Positions 1 to 4,903 of a stretch of DNA of 7,411 nt are shown piece after piece. The notes beneath the pieces are model-generated. The model saw only the letters and a program-made list of their open reading frames with translations, searched no databases and was not told where the DNA came from. The DNA is from Acidimicrobiaceae bacterium (GTDB lineage Bacteria > Actinomycetota > Acidimicrobiia > Acidimicrobiales > Palsa-688), in NCBI GenBank assembly GCA_003158835.1, contig PMLI01000542.1, positions 1 through 7,411 on the forward strand. The letters are read 5' to 3'. Position 1 is the stretch's first letter. Every line of letters begins with the position of its first letter. A program made the translations under genes and the position numbers.

Positions 1-1
1 C

Positions 2-499
2 GAGTGCCGGTGGGCGTCGCGGTCCGACTTCACGTCAGCGCGGTACCCGGCGGTGTGGGCGTTGGCGGAGGCCGGGGCGACGATGACCGAGCTACCCCGC
101 ATCCTGGTTAGCGATGTCGACCTGGACAAGGGGCTCGTGCTCCTGCGAGGGTCACCCCGCACCGCGCGGCGCGTCGTTCCGCTCGCTGACTGGGGAGCGG
201 CCCAACTCGAGCGTCTCCTCGGAGCGGCGGCGTCCGCGCCCGGCGTTCCCATCGTCTATGGCGGGGAGGGCGCTACCGGAAGACGCTCAACTCTGGCGGG
301 CACGGTTAGGCGGATCTACACCCAGGCCGGGCTGGACCGGGAGAGCGATGTCACCACCGAGTCCGTCCGGGCGTGGTTGGGCCGGAGCATGCGGGAGCGG
401 GGCGAGCCGATCGAACAGGTGGCCCGCCGGCTGGGCATGCGCTCGGTCGACAGGACGTTCCTGCTCGTTGGCGAGGACTGGCAGAGCCAGGAGGCCTGA
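2..499 (+). CDS. Tyrosine recombinase-like protein, catalytically degenerate, 5'-partial
   Basis: The open frame enters from the left edge, so the true start lies outside the window; a GTG at 53 is only an internal candidate. The fold pattern is that of the C-terminal catalytic half of a tyrosine recombinase: a helix and turn reading AEAGATMTELPRILVSDVDL occupies the place of the usual GLRxxEL...DIDL motif, and ESVRAWLG followed by ARRLGMRSVDRTF occupies the place of HxLRH...LGHxxxxxTxxY. The first arginine is replaced (GATMTEL), the box II histidine is E, the GH histidine is M, and the Tyr position is occupied by L. Only the box II Arg clearly survives. It is therefore unlikely to cut DNA by itself and may be a DNA-binding partner or a decaying relic. 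The stop is TGA at 497-499, and the transposase-like reading frame begins within about 45 bases downstream, suggesting co-transcription. The family assignment is inferred from motif spacing. Confidence 0.6.
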   Translation, partial: ECRWASRSDFTSARYPAVWALAEAGATMTELPRILVSDVDLDKGLVLLRGSPRTARRVVPLADWGAAQLERLLGAAASAPGVPIVYGGEGATGRRSTLAGTVRRIYTQAGLDRESDVTTESVRAWLGRSMRERGEPIEQVARRLGMRSVDRTFLLVGEDWQSQEA

Positions 500-541
500 G
501 CCCTGTCCGCAACCGCCGCGCCGGTCTCCATATGGGAGGCG

Positions 542-643
542 ATGGAGTCGCTCCTCGAGTACGAGGCGCTGTGGGAGTGCGCGGCCGCCATCCCGGGCCC
601 TCCGGTCCAGGTCGGCGAGCGTCCCCGGCAGTACCCGGGCTGA
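542..643 (+). pseudogene. N-terminal fragment of the DDE transposase-like gene, ended by an in-frame TGA
   Basis: This short frame starts at ATG 542 (MESLLEYEALWECAAAIPG...) and stops at TGA 641-643. It lies in the same frame as the downstream transposase-like ORF. Reading through the TGA as Trp gives a smooth protein around ...RQYPG[W]ALVLFDGL..., continuing directly into the 674-1954 product. The simplest reading is a TGG-to-TGA change that cut one gene into two parts. GGGAGG at 534-539 lies only two bases before the ATG, which is too close for a good ribosome binding site, so the exact original start is uncertain. A separate 33-aa peptide gene is the less likely alternative. Confidence 0.5.
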
Positions 644-673
644 GCCCTGGTCCTTTTTGATGGGCTGTGCACG

Positions 674-1954
674 GTGTTCACCAGTGCCCGGCGGACCGAA
701 ACGAACCTGCCGCTCTTCTGGCCGAAGCTGCGCGAACGGTTCTCGGCTCTCTACCCCGACGAGCCGCCACTGCCGGTGGCCCCGCCCCAGCGCCACCACT
801 GGCAGTACGCCAAGCGCCTGGTGGGCGAGAAGGCCTGGGCCAAGATGCGGGAGAGCTTCCGGGACGCCGCGGTGGCCACGGCGCTCGAGATCGGCTTGTT
901 CAACCCCGATGGCCCGGGGTCGTTCACCCACCCCGACCGTACTCGAATCATCTACGGCGACGGCAAGGTGGTAAAGCCCTTGTCCAAGTACGCCCCGGGC
1001 GAGACCTGGGTAGACCGGCGCACCGGGGAGGTGAAGCTTCGCCGGGCCGACCCCGACGCCGCCTGGTACATCGTGGGCGGGGACGAAGAGCCCCAAAGCC
1101 GAGGGACGAGGTCCGTAGACGGCACCAAGCCCGAGCGCCCGACGAAACGAGGCAAGCAAGTCCGGGGCCTGAAGACCTGCTTCGTGATGGGCCGGAGCGC
1201 CGACCCCCACGGACGAGTACTGCTCGACTTCGACCACTGCCCCAAGGACGAGATGGGTTTCGCCCTCGCCTCGCTGGCCCACATGGCCCCCCGGCTCCCG
1301 GGCCTACAGGGCCTGGTCTGGGACGGCGCTGGCCGTGGCACCCATGCCAGCCAGCTCGGCCGGGCGCTGGGTATCCACCTCATCAGTCCCGTCACCCCGG
1401 GCCTCGGCGGCCACACCACCGACAAGGCCGCTGTCTACAAACCTTCACGGGTCGGCGCCGTGAGCGTTACCCGCCCCGACGGCACGACCTACGAAACCCA
1501 GCTCTACGGGCTCCAGGGCGCCGCTCACATACTCGAGGTCGACAGTTTGGGGAACGTGGTCCTCCTACCGGCTAAGCGGCTCAAGACCGAGCGCCGCAAG
1601 AACTCCGACGGCACGTGGCGGATGTACAACCTGTGGCAGGCCCCCGACGGCGGTACTTTCCGGGAGCCGGTCATTGACACCGACGACGACAAGCTGCGCA
1701 AGCTCAACCGGGCCGAGCGGCTCCGGTCCATCCCGCCTACCGACCCTGACTACAAAGAGCTCTATGGGCGGCGCAACGACGCCGAAGCTCAGAACCGCAT
1801 GCTCGATGACAGCCTCTGGCTCGGACGGGCGCATTCCATGGGGGCCCAGCGCCATCTGCTCGACTGGCTCGGCTACGGCCTCGTCGTCAACGCCGTGGCC
1901 CGCCGCCGCTCCCGTCTCGCTCGGGTCTCGGAGCAGGGACCACAGGCGGCCTGA
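674..1954 (+). CDS. DDE transposase-like protein (5' end cut off by a nonsense codon)
   Basis: The open part is 426 codons from GTG 674, the first usable start after the TGA at 641-643; no ribosome binding site is evident, as expected if the real start lies upstream. Three acidic residues fit an RNase H-like DDE triad: D96 in IIYGDGKVV, D217 in GLVWDGAGRG, and E371 in YGRRNDAEAQNRMLDDSLW. The last motif fits the Y-(2)-R-(3)-E signature of IS4-like transposases, with D rather than K at the usual lysine position. The stretch after it (LWLGRAHSMGAQRHLLDWLG) resembles actinobacterial proteins of this class that are mostly labelled hypothetical. A long insertion rich in charged and Gly residues separates D217 and E371. 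I found no terminal inverted repeats, so it is not shown to be a self-contained insertion sequence. Role: predicted DNA strand transfer, probably inactive here because of the missing N-terminus. Confidence 0.6.
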   Translation: MFTSARRTETNLPLFWPKLRERFSALYPDEPPLPVAPPQRHHWQYAKRLVGEKAWAKMRESFRDAAVATALEIGLFNPDGPGSFTHPDRTRIIYGDGKVVKPLSKYAPGETWVDRRTGEVKLRRADPDAAWYIVGGDEEPQSRGTRSVDGTKPERPTKRGKQVRGLKTCFVMGRSADPHGRVLLDFDHCPKDEMGFALASLAHMAPRLPGLQGLVWDGAGRGTHASQLGRALGIHLISPVTPGLGGHTTDKAAVYKPSRVGAVSVTRPDGTTYETQLYGLQGAAHILEVDSLGNVVLLPAKRLKTERRKNSDGTWRMYNLWQAPDGGTFREPVIDTDDDKLRKLNRAERLRSIPPTDPDYKELYGRRNDAEAQNRMLDDSLWLGRAHSMGAQRHLLDWLGYGLVVNAVARRRSRLARVSEQGPQAA

Positions 1955-2041
1955 CCAGGAAGTTGAGGCGGCCGACTTAGGCAGCCCCACCCCCGACCAA
2001 GCCCCGGTAGGCCTGCAGTGGCGCTGAGATAAGCTCAAAGG

Positions 2042-2094
2042 GGACGACGAGCGGGACCAAAACGGCCGTCACGACCGAGTTCGGCTTGTCGTCC
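2042..2094 (+). other. Long stem-loop between the transposase-like gene and tRNA-Ala
   Basis: An 11-base arm at 2042-2052 (GGACGACGAGC) pairs with 2084-2094 (GCTTGTCGTCC) through ten Watson-Crick pairs and one G-T. The loop is 31 bases. A short T4 run follows at 2097-2100. It could be a terminator for the transposase-like gene, or an old element end, because it lies just before the 12-bp repeats and the tRNA. The long loop argues against a classical intrinsic terminator. Confidence 0.35.
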
Positions 2095-2130
2095 GGTTTT
2101 ACACCGGGTTTTCCACCAAGTTTTCTACAT
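2095..2130 (+). repeat. Three tandem 12-bp units just upstream of tRNA-Ala
   Basis: The units are GGTTTTACACCG (2095-2106), GGTTTTCCACCA (2107-2118) and AGTTTTCTACAT (2119-2130). All share GTTTT at exactly 12-base spacing and an AC in the second half. They end six bases before the tRNA. Possible roles are binding sites for a recombinase or regulator arranged at a little over one helical turn, or part of the tRNA promoter region. TTTACA at 2098-2103 resembles a -35 box, but I see no convincing -10 partner. Confidence 0.55.
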
Positions 2131-2136
2131 GCTCCC

Positions 2137-2212
2137 GGGGACGTAGCTCAGTGGCTAGAGCACCTGCTTTGCACGCAGGGGGTCGTGGGTTCGAGTCCCA
2201 TCGTCTCCACCA
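2137..2212 (+). tRNA. tRNA-Ala(UGC)
   Basis: The full cloverleaf can be drawn. The acceptor is GGGGACG/CGTCTCC with a G3-U70 wobble pair, the identity element of alanine tRNA. The D stem is GCTC/GAGC. The anticodon stem is CCTGC/GCAGG with loop TTTGCAC, giving anticodon TGC at 2170-2172. The variable loop has five bases, the T stem is GTGGG/CCCAT with loop TTCGAGT, and the discriminator A is followed by an encoded CCA. All stems are intact, so the gene should be functional. An integrase gene begins 95 bases after its 3' end, which suggests that the 3' half serves as an integration site and is restored by the inserted element. Confidence 0.97.
2185..2212 (+). other. Candidate attachment site (tRNA-Ala 3' end)
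   Basis: The T arm and 3' acceptor of tRNA-Ala, followed closely by an integrase gene, form the usual left attachment site of tRNA-targeting elements. No second copy of this stretch occurs elsewhere in the window, so the other att site, if it exists, lies outside. The assignment rests on position alone. Confidence 0.35.
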
Positions 2213-2280
2213 GAAACAAGCAGGTCAGGGGTGGTAAGGCGGAGCGAGCAACGAATGAGTTAGCCGAGTCGTGCGCGCTA

Positions 2281-2310
2281 CGTGCGCGATCTCCTAGAAT
2301 ATCGCGCGTG
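2281..2310 (+). promoter_or_regulatory. Integrase promoter inside an inverted repeat; leaderless start likely
   Basis: GCGCGAT (2284-2290) and ATCGCGC (2301-2307) are perfect inverted arms around a 10-base centre. With T-G wobbles and an outer C-G pair the symmetry extends to 2281 and 2310. The centre holds TAGAAT (2295-2300), one mismatch from TATAAT. The integrase GTG begins at 2308, seven bases after this box, which is where transcription would be expected to start; there is also no Shine-Dalgarno sequence. The arrangement fits a leaderless mRNA whose promoter is covered by a dimeric repressor, possibly the integrase itself or an excisionase. No clear -35 box is visible. Confidence 0.45.
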
Positions 2311-3345
2311 GGACGTCGTCATTTCGGGAGCGTCCGGAAGCTCCCATCCGGGCGTTACCAAGCCGGCTATTGGCATGACGGGTGCCGGCACGTAGCCCCT
2401 GAGACCTTCAAGACCAAGACCGACGCGCAGGCCTGGCTGGCTACGCACGAAGCGGACATCGTCCAGGGCTCTTGGGCGGTACCCGCAAGGGGGAAGGTCA
2501 CCTTCGGCGAGTACGCCAAGGCCTGGTTCGACAAGCAAGTGCACCTCCGCCCGCGCACGCGCGAACTGTACGCGTACCTGCTGCGGGCCCACATCGAACC
2601 GACGTTTGGCGGGAAGGCGCTGTCGGCGATCGTCAACCCGGAGGTCGTTGCCTGGCACCGTGCGCTCACGGCCAAGGTCCCCGGCACGGCGCCCAAGTGC
2701 TACCGGCTACTGCGCCAAATCATCGCCACCGCTGTCGCTGACGGCTATCTCGTCAAGTCGCCCGCCGCTGTCAAGGGCGCGTCCCGGGAGCGCGTCCACG
2801 AGCAAGCCATCCCCACCGCGGCCGAGGTTCGCAGCCTCGCTGGAGCCGTCGACACTCGCTACCGGGCGATGATCTGGCTCGCCGCCGGGTGCGGCCTCCG
2901 CTTCGGAGAGCTGGCTGCGCTCCGGCGTGATCGCATCGACCTGCTCCACAGAGAGGTTCGGGTAGCCGAGACGGTGACGGAGCTGGTCGGGGGTGAGCGG
3001 TTCGTCGGGCCTCCCAAGACCGAATCCAGCCGCCGCACCGTGGCCATCCCCCCGGCCATCGTCCCTTTCATCGAAGAGCACCTCGCCAGCATCGGCGCTG
3101 AACCCGCGGCGCTCCTCTTCTCCGCACCCGAAGGGGATTACCTTCAGCGACATAACTTCCGCCAACGGGTGTGGCTGCCGGCGCTCAGGGCCACTGGCCT
3201 CAATTACCGGTTCCACGACCTCAGGCACGTGGCGATGACATTGGCCGAAATGAGCGATGTTCCGTTTGATGCATCATTCGGCACGGTCCGCGATCAAGGT
3301 GCTGCAAGGGAAATTGGCCATGACGCTGTTGGTGTTGGCGCCTGA
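2308..3345 (+). CDS. int: Phage/ICE-type tyrosine integrase with a broken C-terminus
   Basis: This is a 345-aa product from GTG 2308. The frame is open further upstream to 2086, but that part runs through the tRNA; the start GRRHFGSVRKLPSGRYQAGY is typical of phage and ICE integrases. An arm-type DNA-binding domain spans roughly residues 1-55, a core-binding SAM-like domain residues 63-160 (VTFGEYAKAWF...), and the catalytic domain begins near 168. Visible catalytic residues are R198 (GLRFGE), K237 (PPKTESSRR), H303, R306 and H307 (FHDLRH). After about residue 318 the family pattern is lost: IKVLQGKL, the expected piece before the GH motif, is encoded in another frame at 3293-3316, and GH returns in the original frame at 3316-3321. 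No tyrosine nucleophile follows in either frame. At least two indels or a junction with incoming DNA have destroyed the end, so strand cleavage is not expected. The product probably once integrated an element at the adjacent tRNA-Ala gene. Confidence 0.85.
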   Translation: MGRRHFGSVRKLPSGRYQAGYWHDGCRHVAPETFKTKTDAQAWLATHEADIVQGSWAVPARGKVTFGEYAKAWFDKQVHLRPRTRELYAYLLRAHIEPTFGGKALSAIVNPEVVAWHRALTAKVPGTAPKCYRLLRQIIATAVADGYLVKSPAAVKGASRERVHEQAIPTAAEVRSLAGAVDTRYRAMIWLAAGCGLRFGELAALRRDRIDLLHREVRVAETVTELVGGERFVGPPKTESSRRTVAIPPAIVPFIEEHLASIGAEPAALLFSAPEGDYLQRHNFRQRVWLPALRATGLNYRFHDLRHVAMTLAEMSDVPFDASFGTVRDQGAAREIGHDAVGVGA

Positions 3346-3467
3346 GGTCACTGGGAACTAGCAGCTCAGAGGCAGATCCACCACCTCCTGCTCATCTGGT
3401 GCAACACTGTTGCGTCAATTGCTGTTGGGTTTGATGCCACTTTGTAGCGTCAAGAGACAGGGGGGAG
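3346..3467 (+). promoter_or_regulatory. Leader region of the recombinase operon with small repeats
   Basis: This 122-base gap holds a perfect 13-base palindrome, GCAACA-C-TGTTGC (3401-3413). The heptamer GCGTCAA occurs at 3412-3418 and 3447-3453, with a near-inverted TTGATGC at 3431-3437. These could be operator or recombinase binding sites at the left end of the three-gene module. A G6 run at 3460-3465 followed by AG precedes ATG 3468 and could serve as a close-set ribosome binding site. TAGCGT at 3445-3450 is a weak -10 candidate; no promoter is certain. Confidence 0.35.
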
Positions 3468-4559
3468 ATGGCACGGAGACCGGCTGGTTCGGCCGCGTTG
3501 ACGTTGGTCGGGACGGCGTCGCCACTGCACCCCGAGCCGGCGTTGTTCGACGCGATGATCGAGGGCTGGTGCCGCCAGCATTCGGCCCGGCGCCTGTCGG
3601 CGACGATCACGCGCCAACGGGTCAGGGTGGTGCGCCGTTTTGCCGAGTTCACCGGGGCCTGGCCGTGGGAATGGCGCGCTGGCCAGCTCGGCTCCTGGGT
3701 CGCCCAGGGGCGCTGGGCCCACTCGACTGTACGCAACTATGAAGGGTCGCTGGCGCTGTTCCTCGCGTACTTGTGCGACCCTCACTACGGCTGGGCAGAG
3801 CAGTGCGAGCGCCTGGTCGGGACCGTCCCAACACAGATCTGCCACGATTACAACACCGCCGTCCACGTGGACGAGAACGAGGGACGCCCAGAACGCCGTC
3901 CGCTCACCCGGGCCGAGCTGCAGGCGCTGTTCGACACCGCCGACGCTGCGGTCGAAGAAGCTGCCGGCTCTCCCCGCAAAGGCTGGCTCGCCGCCTTCAG
4001 GGATGCCACGCTTTTCAAAGTGACCTATGCCTGGGGCCTGCGGCGCCGAGAGGCGGCGATGCTGGACGTGGCTGACTTCGGGCCAAACCCGGCAGCGCCC
4101 GAGCTCGGGCGTTTTGGGACCTGCCAGGTGCGTTTCGGCAAGGCCATGCGGGGCAGCCCGCCCCGCAGGCGCGTCGTGGCCTCGGTCATGCCCTGGGCGG
4201 TCGAGGTCCTCAGCCAGTACTTGGCCGAGGTACGCCCTCTCCATGGGGAGCCGGCCCGGGGCCCGGCCCTGTGGCTCACCGAGAGGGGCGAGCGTATCTC
4301 GCCCCGGCGAATTGACGAGCGCTTCGCCCAGTGGCGGGCCGACGCCCACCTCCCGGCTGAACTGTCCGTGCACTGCCTTCGCCACAGCTATACCTCTCAC
4401 CTGGCCGAAGACGGGGCCGACCCGCTGTTCCTCCAACACCAGCTCGGCCACTCGTTCGCCTCGACCACCGCCGTGTACACGACCGTCGGCGCCGACCACG
4501 CCAACCGGATGTTGCGCCGGGTGCTGGAGCGTGCCTTCGGCCAAGAGGCCGGCTCATGA
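3468..4559 (+). CDS. Tyrosine recombinase/integrase (intact; first gene of a three-gene module)
   Basis: This is a 363-aa XerC/TnpA-like recombinase starting at ATG 3468, with a G-rich stretch immediately upstream. A core-binding domain with the usual helical pattern lies at about residues 25-130 (FDAMIEGWCRQHSARRLSATI...), and the catalytic domain at about 145-350. All catalytic positions are present: R192 (GLRRREA), K225 in the beta-hairpin region (RFGKAMRGSPPRRR), H302, R305 and H306 (VHCLRHSYTSHL), H328 (QLGHSF) and nucleophile Y337 (STTAVYTT). It should therefore break and rejoin DNA through a 3'-phosphotyrosine link. The stop overlaps the next start as ATGA (4556-4559), implying translational coupling. 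Its length is close to TnpA of Tn554-type elements (about 360 aa), and the three-gene layout is similar. It is the only recombinase in the window that looks fully active. The target site and partner requirement cannot be read from the sequence. Confidence 0.92.
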   Translation: MARRPAGSAALTLVGTASPLHPEPALFDAMIEGWCRQHSARRLSATITRQRVRVVRRFAEFTGAWPWEWRAGQLGSWVAQGRWAHSTVRNYEGSLALFLAYLCDPHYGWAEQCERLVGTVPTQICHDYNTAVHVDENEGRPERRPLTRAELQALFDTADAAVEEAAGSPRKGWLAAFRDATLFKVTYAWGLRRREAAMLDVADFGPNPAAPELGRFGTCQVRFGKAMRGSPPRRRVVASVMPWAVEVLSQYLAEVRPLHGEPARGPALWLTERGERISPRRIDERFAQWRADAHLPAELSVHCLRHSYTSHLAEDGADPLFLQHQLGHSFASTTAVYTTVGADHANRMLRRVLERAFGQEAGS

Positions 4560-4903
4560 GCCCGGCCCGAGCGGTCCCGAAGGTCTCCTACCGCTGGCAC
4601 CTGCGGGTGAGGATGGCCGAGCGGGGGATGTTCCAGACCACCGAGCTGGTGCCGCTTTTGGCCGAGCGGGGCGTGGTGCTCTCCCGTGAGCAGGTCTACA
4701 GGCTGGTGGCCAAGGTCCCCGAACGCCTGAACCTGTCCGTGCTGGCTGCTCTTTGCGACATCTTGGGGTGCGGGCCGGGAGAACTGGTGGAGCCCGTGCG
4801 GGCCGAGGCCAAGCCCGCCGTCGCCAAGGTGGCGTCGCCCCGGGCTGCAGCTTCGGTCGTGAAGCCTCGCCGGGCCAGGGTCGCCCCCGACGCCGGACGG
4901 TGA
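4556..4903 (+). CDS. Small XRE-family helix-turn-helix protein
   Basis: The product is 115 aa. The core, residues 12-80 (YRWHLRVRMAERGMFQTTEL...LSREQVYRLVAKVPERLNLSVL...), matches the Cro/C1-type HTH pattern of the HTH_26 kind, with the recognition helix near LSREQVYRL and the closing helix LAALCDILGCGPGELVEP. The C-terminal 35 residues form a basic, Ala/Pro/Val-rich, probably unstructured tail that may add nonspecific DNA contacts. The start overlaps the recombinase stop by four bases (ATGA), and its stop overlaps the next start (GTGA, 4900-4903). It sits where Tn554-like elements carry a small accessory protein among their three transposition genes, though the HTH fold here is a different solution. 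Likely roles, inferred from context, are repressor of the operon or directionality and target factor for the recombinase. Confidence 0.85.
   Translation: MSPARAVPKVSYRWHLRVRMAERGMFQTTELVPLLAERGVVLSREQVYRLVAKVPERLNLSVLAALCDILGCGPGELVEPVRAEAKPAVAKVASPRAAASVVKPRRARVAPDAGR

Noticed and set aside
641..643. TGA read as tryptophan by an alternative genetic code
   Set aside because: TGA terminates the integrase, the intact recombinase, the HTH gene and the zinc-ribbon gene at sensible places, and TGG codons are common.
287..1282. Long minus-strand open frame opposite the recombinase and transposase-like genes
   Set aside because: It is the GC-rich antisense shadow of the + strand genes, low in complexity and without recognisable domain motifs.
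2086..2307. Upstream extension of the integrase reading frame starting at 2086
   Set aside because: It would translate through the whole tRNA-Ala gene; the protein only becomes integrase-like after GTG 2308.
3450..4544. Long minus-strand open frame opposite the intact recombinase
   Set aside because: The + strand product has a full set of recombinase motifs in the same place, and the antisense product shows none of any family.
4753..4899. N-terminal extension of the zinc-ribbon protein from 4753
   Set aside because: This part lies inside the HTH gene and reads as Arg/Gly-rich shadow sequence; the GTGA overlap at 4900 gives a natural coupled start.
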